Below are positions 45,401 through 53,047 of a stretch of DNA of 64,000 nucleotides, piece by piece (the first letter of the stretch is position 1; every line of letters starts with the position of its first letter). The position numbers were made by a program, and so were the translations under genes. The notes beneath the pieces were generated by a model, which saw only the letters and a program-made list of their open reading frames with translations, was not told the origin of the DNA and did not search any database. The DNA comes from Thalassobius sp. I31.1 (lineage in GTDB: Bacteria > Pseudomonadota > Alphaproteobacteria > Rhodobacterales > Rhodobacteraceae), in contig NZ_PWAA01000063.1 of the NCBI RefSeq assembly GCF_003031585.1, positions 62,001-126,000 of the forward strand, read 5' to 3'.

Positions 45401-45950
45401 AGAAGGGCTTTCCGGCACCGGCCCCAAGGCGGGTGGTCCGATGTATCTTAACCGTTTCTATGCAACCGAAGCCCAGACATCTGACGAAAGCGCTGCAACA
45501 CAGACAGCGGTGAAAGATGTGCAGGCGGCGCTGACAGCACAGGCGATCGACGCGATCACCAGCTCTGATGCCCTGCCTGGCCCGACGGGTGAAAGCAACC
45601 AGCTGACCACTGTACCACGCGAACCACTGCTTTGCATGGGGCCGGGGGAGCGCACAGCGCAGCAACAGCTTGAAGCCATTCAGGAAAGTGGCGGTGTTGG
45701 TGTGATTGCGCATGGGTTGTCTGCGGATGACCTGGCGGCGCTTGAAGGCTTTTCAGGGGCTGTTTTCTGGGGCGATGCGGATCAGGCGCGGGATTACGTG
45801 AAGGCTTTTGCCACGCGTGATGGTGCGATTATTCCGCTGATCGGTGATCTGCCGGATGCCAGCCGCACACTTATTGAGCGCCACGTTTGCGTGGATACAA
45901 CTGCTGCAGGTGGCAACGCTGCCCTGCTGGCAGAGGTCAGCGAGGGTTGA
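42480..45950 (+). CDS. putA: bifunctional proline dehydrogenase / L-glutamate gamma-semialdehyde dehydrogenase
   Basis: It oxidises proline to glutamate in two steps with substrate channelling. Of 1156 residues, the first 500 hold the FAD-dependent ProDH barrel ([76 protein letters not shown]). The NAD-dependent dehydrogenase follows ([37 protein letters not shown], Glu in [14 protein letters not shown], catalytic Cys in [10 protein letters not shown] near 808), and the C-terminal tail is a shorter degenerate domain. No N-terminal DNA-binding ribbon is seen, so control probably lies with putR. Confidence 0.97.
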   Translation: [1156 protein letters not shown]

Positions 45951-45974
45951 TAATCGCTTGACGACAAGGGGCGC

Positions 45975-46739
45975 ATGGGCAACCGTGCGCCCATGCTTAT
46001 TCCGATCCGAGACCACAATCCATCCCGCCGCCGCCCCTTTGTAACCTGGGGGCTGATGGCGCTGAACATCCTGATTTTCCTGATGTATTGGGGGAATATT
46101 GAGGATTTCAAAACCATTGTACCGCTTTACAACACATGGGCTTTGCAGCCGGTGGATGTGGCGTCAGGCAGCGAGATTTACACGCTGATCACCTATCAGT
46201 TCCTGCATGGCGGATTTATTCATCTGGCCGGGAATATGCTGTTTCTGTGGATCTTCGGGGACAATCTGGAAGACACGCTGGGCCATCTTACCTTCCTGGG
46301 GTTTTACCTTGCGACGGGCATTGCTGCCGGGCTGGCCCAGACGCTGGCTGATCCCGGAAGCTACATCCCGATTGTTGGTGCATCCGGTGCGATTGCAGGG
46401 GTGATGGGTGGGTATATGTTGTTGTATCCAAAGGCAAAAGTTGATGTGCTTTTGCTGATTATTATCTTCTTTGAGATCTTCAGCTTCCGGGCCTGGGTGG
46501 TTCTTGGGGGCTGGTTTGCCTGGCAGCTTTGGTCAACCATATCAGGAGGTGATTCCGGTGTGGCCTGGCTTGCGCATGTGGGCGGGTTTATTGCCGGGGT
46601 TGTCTTTATGCTGCCTTTCTGGCTGGCACGGGGCGGGGCGCAGTTCTGGCAAAGAAACCAAGGGCATCCGGACCATCCGGAAACGCCTTATGGGCCGCTG
46701 AGTGTGAGTTCTATACCGGTGGTGAAACGGCGGCGCTGA
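45975..46739 (+). CDS. rhomboid family intramembrane serine protease
   Basis: A 254-residue polytopic membrane protein with the full catalytic set: FLHGGFIHLAGNMLFLWIFGDNLED (His and Asn of helix 2), the nucleophile in GASGAIAG (Ser 137) and the general base in AHVGGF (His 201). It cleaves membrane proteins within the bilayer; targets are unknown. AAGGGGC precedes the ATG at 45975; an ATG at 45993 is also possible. It contrasts with the catalytically dead homologue at 14602. Confidence 0.92.
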   Translation: MGNRAPMLIPIRDHNPSRRRPFVTWGLMALNILIFLMYWGNIEDFKTIVPLYNTWALQPVDVASGSEIYTLITYQFLHGGFIHLAGNMLFLWIFGDNLEDTLGHLTFLGFYLATGIAAGLAQTLADPGSYIPIVGASGAIAGVMGGYMLLYPKAKVDVLLLIIIFFEIFSFRAWVVLGGWFAWQLWSTISGGDSGVAWLAHVGGFIAGVVFMLPFWLARGGAQFWQRNQGHPDHPETPYGPLSVSSIPVVKRRR

Positions 46740-46748
46740 GGGAGCAGA

Positions 46749-46812
46749 GGGGGCCAGCCCCCATCCGCCTGAGGGCGGATTCCCCCGGGATATTTGGACT
46801 GAAAAGAAAGAG
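46749..46812 (+). other. rhomboid downstream multi-hairpin intergenic element
   Basis: GGGGG-CCAG-CCCCC is followed by ATCCGCC-TGAG-GGCGGAT (46763-46780), then CCCCCGGGATATTTGG and an AAAAGAAAGAG tail. The G5 can pair with either C5, so alternative folds exist. It resembles the coaBC-dut element at 28168 and a Rhodobacterales intergenic motif I know by sight. It probably terminates the rhomboid transcript. Confidence 0.5.
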
Positions 46813-46820
46813 AATACCCT

Positions 46821-46862
46821 ATGCACAAAGCATGCACTTCTTATGCACATGTTATGCATATC
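46821..46862. repeat. array of four ATGCAY repeats with 11-bp period (copy B)
   Basis: ATGCAC starts at 46821, 46832 and 46843 and ATGCAT at 46854, exactly 11 bases apart, matching copy A at 10939-10980 in spacing, order and much of the spacer. It lies between two convergent genes, so it is not an ordinary promoter for either. The third unit, TTATGCACA, fits the loose DnaA-box consensus TTWTNCACA. The binding protein is unknown. Confidence 0.78.
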
Positions 46863-46898
46863 AGGCGGGCGGTTGCGTAAGGGTTTGTCAGGACATGA

Positions 46899-47519
46899 TT
46901 AGTCGAGAACTGCGCATGTGCGCAGGCCAAAGCGGCGGGTGAGTTTGGCGGCTTTGAGCGCCTGCACAAGAGCATCGCTGAGGAAGACGGCATTTGTCAG
47001 TTCCGTATCGATCCAGAGGTCCGGGACTGCACAGGCCTGGCGAGTCAGGGTCAGGCCGCCGTCTTCAACGCTGGGAGACAAGTCCCGTTTGCCGCCATAT
47101 CTGGGTATCTCTGCTGCAGGAGATTTTTCCGGGACAAGCGCAGATTTCACTTCACCGAAGTTCAGGCAGAAGTAGTTGCCTTCCACCGGCGTTTTGCGGT
47201 CGTGTTGAAACAGGCGGGTTGGATAGAGGGACGTGTGGCCGAGGTTGAATTGCCTCAGGACTGCGGCGACTTCGACGGAGACGGCCCAATATCCGCCTGC
47301 ATTAAAGATATCCGGCATCTTTTTCAGGCGTTTGTCGGGGTATTCTGCGTACATCTCTGACGGAAAGCGATCTGCGGGCAGGGGTTCCCCGGCTTCATTC
47401 CGGCGCATCGCGTCGACCGCTGCGTCTTTGTCTTCAAAGTAAGTGTTGTGATCAATGCCCTTAATCAGCGTTGTATCGCACATGATCCGGCTGACCCAGA
47501 CCTGGGGTTTCTGGCGCAT
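46899..47519 (-). CDS. Imm11-like (DUF1629-type) protein, orphan
   Basis: A 206-residue soluble protein. The C-terminal half (AVPDLWIDTELTNAVFLSDALVQALKAAKLTRRFGLRTCAV) resembles the Imm11/DUF1629 family of toxin-immunity proteins found with polymorphic toxins. No toxin gene is adjacent. I chose the ATG at 47519, preceded by GAGGCAATT; an ATG at 47534 is in frame but has no site. Array B lies just beyond its stop. The family assignment is by eye and moderate. Confidence 0.6.
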   Translation of the reverse strand: MRQKPQVWVSRIMCDTTLIKGIDHNTYFEDKDAAVDAMRRNEAGEPLPADRFPSEMYAEYPDKRLKKMPDIFNAGGYWAVSVEVAAVLRQFNLGHTSLYPTRLFQHDRKTPVEGNYFCLNFGEVKSALVPEKSPAAEIPRYGGKRDLSPSVEDGGLTLTRQACAVPDLWIDTELTNAVFLSDALVQALKAAKLTRRFGLRTCAVLD

Positions 47520-47559
47520 AATTGCCTCATTCAAAGGATGGTTTCAAAAAACAGACAAC

Positions 47560-47588
47560 AAAAATCCCGACACATCTTCTGTGCCGGG
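47560..47588 (-). terminator. intrinsic terminator of suhB
   Basis: On the minus strand CCCGGCACA and TGTGTCGGG form a 9-bp stem (one G-T pair) around GAAGA, followed by ATTTTTG. It lies 30 bases after the suhB stop. Confidence 0.85.
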
Positions 47589-47617
47589 CTTTGTAAATTT
47601 TTGCAAGAGACTGGTGA

Positions 47618-48430
47618 TCAGTCCTCAGACACTTCAACCGGGTCGCGATCGCGGATCACTTTGGCGAAACGATCAAAGATGGCCTCGTTCGATGCAATCA
47701 CATGACCGGTTTCGAGGATATTCTGATCTTCGCGCATCGGTTCCGCAAAACCACCGGCTTCGCGCACAATAATCAGGCCAGCGGCGATATCCCAGGCTTT
47801 CAGGCCACGTTCCCAGAAACCTTCATAGCGGCCAGCGGCAACATAGGCGAGATCAAGGGAGGCCGCGCCCCAGCGACGCACACCGGCACAGGCCGGCATC
47901 AGACGCGCCAGATCCTGCAGGCTTGCAGGCAGGTAACGACCACCGCCAAAAGGCACGCCGGTTGCGAAAACGCTTTCGATCATCCGGTTACGGCCAGACA
48001 CCCGAAGACGACCTTCGTTCATCCAGGCACCCTGACCTTTTTCCGCAAAGAACAACTCGTCCTTGGCAGGGTCATAGATTACGCCGGATACGACTTCGCC
48101 CTTATGTTCCAGCGCAATGGAAACAGCGAAATGCGGCATGCCGTGCAGGAAGTTTGTGGTGCCGTCCAGCGGATCAACGATCCAGCGGCGTGTCGGATCC
48201 TGACCAGGTTCTTCGCCACCTTCTTCGGCCAGCCAGCCGTAGGTCGGGCGTGCGCCCATCAGTTCTTCTTTCAGGATCGCTTCGGCTGCAATATCTGCGC
48301 GTGACACGAAGTCCCCGGCACCTTTCATAGAGACCTGGAGGTTTTCAACCTCACGGAAGTCTTTGGCGAGGGAACGGCCTGCCTTGCGGGCGGCCTTGAT
48401 CATGACGTTAAGATTTGCGCTGCCTTGCAT
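47618..48430 (-). CDS. suhB: inositol monophosphatase family protein (SuhB)
   Basis: A Mg-dependent phosphatase of 270 residues, with KDFREVENLQVSMKGAGDFVSRADIAAE, the first metal site WLAEEGGEE, WIVDPLDGTTNFLHGMPHFAVSIAL, and the second GAASLDLAYVAAGRYEGFWERGLKAWDIAAG. SuhB also joins rRNA antitermination complexes in E. coli. GGAG is 8 bases before the ATG at 48430, which beats the TTG at 48433. Confidence 0.93.
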   Translation of the reverse strand: MQGSANLNVMIKAARKAGRSLAKDFREVENLQVSMKGAGDFVSRADIAAEAILKEELMGARPTYGWLAEEGGEEPGQDPTRRWIVDPLDGTTNFLHGMPHFAVSIALEHKGEVVSGVIYDPAKDELFFAEKGQGAWMNEGRLRVSGRNRMIESVFATGVPFGGGRYLPASLQDLARLMPACAGVRRWGAASLDLAYVAAGRYEGFWERGLKAWDIAAGLIIVREAGGFAEPMREDQNILETGHVIASNEAIFDRFAKVIRDRDPVEVSED

Positions 48431-48509
48431 CAAACGGACTCCTTTGGCTCAGACGCGGCGTATACGCGCTGTAACCCGTTTTGCCAAGGGGTTGTCGCGC
48501 ATTGATTGG

Positions 48510-49004
48510 TTAAATCAGCGGATCATAAGACCACTGCAGCAATGCCTGGCGCTGGCGGGGGCGGCAGAAGATATCGCCGGGCTGACAATTGGCGCGGATC
48601 TGGCCGGCGTGGCGGTTAAAATTGCGCCATCGTCTGATCTGGATTGCATCGGTTTCTGGCAGGCGGCGGCCCAGCCAGTAGCGACAGAACCACTGAAACC
48701 AGCCACGGGGATCCGGCTCGTAGATCCAGCCCTTTTCCTGCCATGTGGACAGGGGCTGGCGGCTTTTGACACCAAAGTAGTTCAGGGTTTCATCCGGCTG
48801 ATCAGAGGTTTTGGCAAGGGCAAACCAGGCTGCGGGGAATTCATCCTGGCAATCGTTCAGGTATTTGCCCTCAAACACGCCCATTTCCAGCATTTTCACA
48901 GGGCTGAGATGCGGCGCGAAACCCTCTGCAAACTCCTGCCCTTCCGGCGCAGTCAGGTGATAACTGTACCCCTGCTGCATCCGGTCATTCACAGTGATTT
49001 CCAC
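48510..49004 (-). CDS. conserved protein of unknown function
   Basis: A 164-residue, Trp- and Tyr-rich soluble protein beginning MEITVNDRMQQGYSYHLTAPEG, with KYLNDCQDEFPAAWF, GWFQWFCRYWLGRRLPETDAIQIRRWRNFNRHAGQIRANCQPGD and CRPRQRQALLQW. I recall close relatives in many proteobacteria but no assigned role. It starts 3 bases after the 2-hydroxyacid dehydrogenase, so the two form an operon. Confidence 0.82.
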   Translation of the reverse strand: MEITVNDRMQQGYSYHLTAPEGQEFAEGFAPHLSPVKMLEMGVFEGKYLNDCQDEFPAAWFALAKTSDQPDETLNYFGVKSRQPLSTWQEKGWIYEPDPRGWFQWFCRYWLGRRLPETDAIQIRRWRNFNRHAGQIRANCQPGDIFCRPRQRQALLQWSYDPLI

Positions 49005-49007
49005 CTG

Positions 49008-49994
49008 TTAAAGCATGCCCGGCACAACCTGATCCGGCGGACGGTGGCCATCGTCAAAGGTTTTGATGTTCAGCAGAACCTTTTCACCCATTTCAAGACG
49101 GCCTTCCACGGTGGCGGATGCCATATGCGGCAGCAGAACCACGTTATCAAGTTCACGCAGGCGCGGGTTCACATCCTGGCCATGTTCAAACACATCAAGG
49201 CCAGCGCCCGCGATTTCGCCGGTGCGCAGCATGCGGGTCAGGGCGTTTTCGTCGATGACTTCGCCGCGGGATGTGTTCACGATCACGGCCTCTGGTTTCA
49301 TCAGCTTCAGACGACGGGCGTTCATCAGGTGGAAGGTTGACGGCGTATGGGGGCAGTTGATGGAAATTACATCCATCCGCGCGACCATCTGATCAAGGCT
49401 TTCCCAATAGGTCGCCTCAAGCCCGGCTTCGGTATCCGCATGCAGGCGGCGGCGGTTATGGTAATGGATCTGCATGCCAAAGGCCCGGGCCCGGCGCGCA
49501 ACGGCCTGACCAATACGCCCCATGCCAAGAATGCCCAGACGGCGCCCGCCAATGCGCCCGCCCAGCAATGCGGTCGGGGCCCAGCCTTCCCAGCTGCCAC
49601 TTTGCATCACACGCAGACCTTCGGGAATGCGGCGGGTGGTGGCCAGCAGCAGGGCCATGGTCATATCAGCGGTATCTTCTGCGGAAACACCCGGGGTGTT
49701 TGACACAAGAATGCCGCGCTGACGGGCGGTTTCCACGTCGATATGATCCACGCCAGCCCCGAAATTCGCGATCAGGCGCAGGCGATCACCGGCGCGGGCC
49801 AGCAGGGAAGAATCAATTTTGTCGTTGATGGTTGGCACCAGAACATCGGCGTTCTGCATGGCTTCAACCAGTTCATCCGTGGTCATCGGCGTGTCATCAT
49901 CGCGCAATTTCACGTCGAAAAGCTCTGTCATGCGGGTTTCCACCGCCTCGGGCAACCGTCGCGTCACAACAACACTTAACCGTTCCTTTTGCAT
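49008..49994 (-). CDS. D-isomer specific 2-hydroxyacid dehydrogenase (glyoxylate reductase-like)
   Basis: A 328-residue NAD(P)-dependent reductase. NAD binding GILGMGRIGQAVARRARAFGMQIHYHNRR, the Arg in NTSRGEVIDENAL, the Glu in DVFEHGQDVNPRL and the catalytic His in LLPHMASATVEGR form the family triad. It starts at 49994 behind GGGAGGTG; the longer frame to 50174 is excluded. Glyoxylate or hydroxypyruvate is a likely substrate, not proven. It leads the operon with the unknown gene. Confidence 0.9.
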   Translation of the reverse strand: MQKERLSVVVTRRLPEAVETRMTELFDVKLRDDDTPMTTDELVEAMQNADVLVPTINDKIDSSLLARAGDRLRLIANFGAGVDHIDVETARQRGILVSNTPGVSAEDTADMTMALLLATTRRIPEGLRVMQSGSWEGWAPTALLGGRIGGRRLGILGMGRIGQAVARRARAFGMQIHYHNRRRLHADTEAGLEATYWESLDQMVARMDVISINCPHTPSTFHLMNARRLKLMKPEAVIVNTSRGEVIDENALTRMLRTGEIAGAGLDVFEHGQDVNPRLRELDNVVLLPHMASATVEGRLEMGEKVLLNIKTFDDGHRPPDQVVPGML

Positions 49995-50131
49995 GGGGCA
50001 CCTCCCGGGGTTTTCTTCCAGACCTGTTACTGTCAAGTTGACCGATACAAAGCCGGGGCACAAGAACCCCGTTGGGTCAGAAGTAAAATTTCGCACCCGT
50101 TTGAGGAAAATTCGTAAGGGCAGTGTGTCGC

Positions 50132-50644
50132 ATGTTCCGTATTTTGATGATTTTGCCGGCGCTGATGGTCGCAATGATGCTTTCTTCCGGTGTTGTCCGG
50201 GCGGAAGATGATGCCGCGCGTGGTCCGGTTACCAACCTGCCGATTCCACGTTATGTGTCGATGAAAGCATCCGAGGCCAACATCCGGCGTGGTCCGGGGC
50301 TGACGCATCGGATCGACTGGGTGTTTCAGCATCGCGGCATGCCTTTGCGGATCACGGCAGAGTTTTCCAACTGGCGACGTGTGGAAGATCAGGACGGTGT
50401 TGGCGGCTGGATTCACTATTCTCTGCTGTCGGGGACACGCACGGTGCGGGTTCTGGAACCGCTTGTAACCATGTATTCCAGCGCGTCAGACAGTGTCCGG
50501 GCCAATGCGCAGATCGAAGGCGGTGCAATCGCGCGGTTGATGGAATGCGAACCGGACTGGTGCCGCATTTCCGCAGATGGCTATCGCGGCTGGGTGCGCA
50601 AGCAAGTGATCTGGGGCGTGGCCGCGGATGAAATCCGCGAATAG
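50132..50644 (+). CDS. periplasmic SH3 domain-containing protein
   Basis: It has 170 residues with a signal peptide (FRILMILPALMVAMMLSSGVVRA) and two bacterial SH3 (SH3_4/YgiM-like) repeats: EANIRRGPGLTHRIDWVFQHRGMPLRITAEFSNWRRVEDQDG and MYSSASDSVRANAQIEGGAIARLMECEPDWCRIS-GYRGWVRK. Such domains bind peptidoglycan or peptides in the envelope. The start could instead be a GTG at 50123. It is divergent from the dehydrogenase operon. Confidence 0.85.
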   Translation: MFRILMILPALMVAMMLSSGVVRAEDDAARGPVTNLPIPRYVSMKASEANIRRGPGLTHRIDWVFQHRGMPLRITAEFSNWRRVEDQDGVGGWIHYSLLSGTRTVRVLEPLVTMYSSASDSVRANAQIEGGAIARLMECEPDWCRISADGYRGWVRKQVIWGVAADEIRE

Positions 50645-50664
50645 CCACCGGGTTGTGAATCGCT

Positions 50665-51810
50665 TCAGCTGTCCAGGTTGCGCAGCATAGATTTCGCGAT
50701 GATGATCTTCTGGATTTCACTGGTGCCCTCATACAGGCGGAACAGGCGCACATCGCGGTAAAACCGTTCAATCGGATATTCCGCCATATAGCCTGCACCG
50801 CCAAAGATCTGCACAGCGCGATCTGCCACACGGCCGACCATTTCACTGGCGTAAAGTTTGCAGCAAGACGCCAATGTGCCCGCGTTTTCCCCGGCATCCC
50901 TGCGCCGGGCGGCATCCCGGATCATGCATTCTGCCGCGTAAAGTTCTGTCTGACTTTCCGCAAGCATCGCCTGCACCAGCTGAAATTCTGCGATGGGTTT
51001 GCCGAATTGCTGACGTTCATTGGCGTAACGCAGGGCTTCGTCCAACAGACGTCTGGCGGCCCCGGCGCAGATGGCGGAAATATGCAGGCGGCCCTTATCC
51101 AGTGTCCGCATCGCAGCGGTGAAGCCGGTGCCTTCCTGGCCGCCCAGCAGGGCGTCGTCCGGTACAAAGGAATCCTGCAAGATCACATCCGCCGTATGGG
51201 CGCCCCTCTGACCCATCTTTTTGTCCCAGGGTCCGACAGACAACCCCGTGCTGCCGGCTTCGACAAGGAAACAGGAAACACCTTTTGCGCCAGGTTCACC
51301 TGTGCGGGCCATGACGGTAAACAGGCCTGCTTCCGGTGCGTTGGTGATAAAGCGTTTTGTGCCGTTCAGAATGTACCCGCCTTCTGTTTTGCGGGCGGAG
51401 GTTTTGACCGAAGCCGCATCAGACCCGACATCTGGTTCTGTCAATGCGAAGGAGCCGATCAAAACGCCGCTGGCCATATCCGGAAGATATTTCGCGCGTT
51501 GTGCGTCACTCCCACCGAATATGATCGCCTGTGACCCGATGCCAATGTTGGTGCCCGCAAGTGACCGGAACGCCGGGGAGGCCTGGCCAAGGATCATCGC
51601 GACCTCAACTTCATCCGACATGCTGAGGCCAAGACCACCAAATTCCTCTGGGATGGACAGGCCAAACAGGCCCAGATCCTGCATCTGCTTCACAATATCT
51701 GCCGGGATCTGATCCGTTTCAGAGACCTCAGCTTCCGCCGGGATCAGGACTTCGTTTACAAACTTGTGGGTCGTTTCCAGAAACAGTGTCCGGGTTTCGG
51801 GATCAAGCAT
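50665..51810 (-). CDS. acyl-CoA dehydrogenase
   Basis: A 381-residue FAD enzyme introducing a double bond into an acyl-CoA. Segments: FGLSIPEEFGGLGLSM, SFALTEPDVGSDAASVKTSARK, GTKRFITNAPEAGLFTVMART, RQQFGKPIAEFQLVQAMLAESQTEL, FGGAGYMAEYPIERFYRDVRLFRLYEGTSEIQK; the Glu in YEGTSE is the catalytic base. The acyl chain preference is unknown. No electron-transfer flavoprotein or CoA ligase is nearby. Confidence 0.93.
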   Translation of the reverse strand: MLDPETRTLFLETTHKFVNEVLIPAEAEVSETDQIPADIVKQMQDLGLFGLSIPEEFGGLGLSMSDEVEVAMILGQASPAFRSLAGTNIGIGSQAIIFGGSDAQRAKYLPDMASGVLIGSFALTEPDVGSDAASVKTSARKTEGGYILNGTKRFITNAPEAGLFTVMARTGEPGAKGVSCFLVEAGSTGLSVGPWDKKMGQRGAHTADVILQDSFVPDDALLGGQEGTGFTAAMRTLDKGRLHISAICAGAARRLLDEALRYANERQQFGKPIAEFQLVQAMLAESQTELYAAECMIRDAARRRDAGENAGTLASCCKLYASEMVGRVADRAVQIFGGAGYMAEYPIERFYRDVRLFRLYEGTSEIQKIIIAKSMLRNLDS

Positions 51811-51895
51811 TGCGGTGGGTCTTTCGATAAGGGGTTCAGGTCAGGCTTGCCGTGAAATCATGCAGGATGCCGGCGGCTTTCTCCAGTTTTTTGTC

Positions 51896-53035
51896 CTAGG
51901 CTGCATAAGAAATGCGAAAGGCCGGGTCGTGAGAGAAGGCCGCACCATGGACCACCGCCAGCCCATGATGTTCCAGCAGGGCTTTGACGATGTCAAAACT
52001 TGTGTTCAGCTTGCCCGCCTTCGGGTGGGTCTTGCCCAGAAGATCCCCGCAATCGAGATACAGGTAAAAGGCACCTCCGGGATTTACGACCTTTAAGCCG
52101 GAAATGTCGGAAAGGGCCTGGACCAGCATATCGCGCCGGGCGCGGTAGGTTTCATTGCGCGCCAGCAGCATATCTTTCGGGCCATCCAGCGCGGCAATGG
52201 CGGCGGCCTGGGACACAGAACAGGGGCTTGAGGTGCTGTTCGAGATAATCTTACGCATCTGCAGGATGACCTCAGCCGGGGCCGACGCCCAGCCAATACG
52301 CCAGCCGGTCATGGCGTAGGCTTTTGAAACACCATTGATGGTGATGGTGCAGTGGCGGAAATCCGGGGCGGCGTTGAGGAACGAAACATAAGGGTCATCG
52401 GTGTAGAGGGTATGTTCGTAGATCTCATCCGAGATCACCCAGACATGCGGAAAATCCTGCAAGACTTCTGCCAGGGCTTCGTATTCTGAACGGCTGTAGG
52501 TGACGCCTGCGGGGTTGGAAGGGGCGTTCAGGATGACGGCTTTTGTGGTGTCGTTCAGCGCCGCACGCAGCGCGTCCGGGGTCACTTTGAACCCATTGCC
52601 AGCCTCACCGCGCACCAGCACTTTCCTGGCCTGCAACATACCCAGCATTTCCGCATAAGATCCCCAGGCGGGGGTTAGCAAAACGACTTCGTCACCAGGA
52701 TCCGTCAGGACGGAAAGCGAGGTGTGCAGAACGGTTTTTGCCCCGGCGCCAACCGAGATTTCGGAAGGATCAAACACCAGATCATTTTCCCGCGCCAGTT
52801 TCCGGCAGATGGCCTGTTTCAGATCGGCGGTACCGTCGATCACCGTGTATTTTGTGTCCCCCGCCCTTGCGGCGGCATCGGCGGCGTCTTTGATGTAATC
52901 CGGCGTGTCAAAGTCCGGCTCCCCCACGCAGAGATCGACAATCTCATGCCCCTCTGCACGCAGATCGCGCACCAGGGCAAAGATGTGGGAAATGGCGGAT
53001 ATTTCGAAGTTATCGAGGTTTCTGGCAAGTTTCAT
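51896..53035 (-). CDS. class I/II PLP aminotransferase, truncated by an in-frame amber codon
   Basis: An aspartate-type aminotransferase with KYTVIDGTADLKQAICRKL, LLTPAWGSYAEMLG, LNAPSNPAGVTYSRSEYEAL, SDEIYEHTLY and the PLP Lys in INGVSKAYAMTGWRIGW near residue 229. The 379-residue product ends FRISYAA at a TAG (51896-51898). The same frame continues past it with DKKLEKAAGILHDFTASLT to a TGA at 51836-51838, which is what this family's last helix looks like. A single TCG-to-TAG change would explain it. It may be inactive, partly active or read through. Confidence 0.85.
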   Translation of the reverse strand: MKLARNLDNFEISAISHIFALVRDLRAEGHEIVDLCVGEPDFDTPDYIKDAADAAARAGDTKYTVIDGTADLKQAICRKLARENDLVFDPSEISVGAGAKTVLHTSLSVLTDPGDEVVLLTPAWGSYAEMLGMLQARKVLVRGEAGNGFKVTPDALRAALNDTTKAVILNAPSNPAGVTYSRSEYEALAEVLQDFPHVWVISDEIYEHTLYTDDPYVSFLNAAPDFRHCTITINGVSKAYAMTGWRIGWASAPAEVILQMRKIISNSTSSPCSVSQAAAIAALDGPKDMLLARNETYRARRDMLVQALSDISGLKVVNPGGAFYLYLDCGDLLGKTHPKAGKLNTSFDIVKALLEHHGLAVVHGAAFSHDPAFRISYAA

Positions 53036-53047
53036 GATGTGCGTTCC

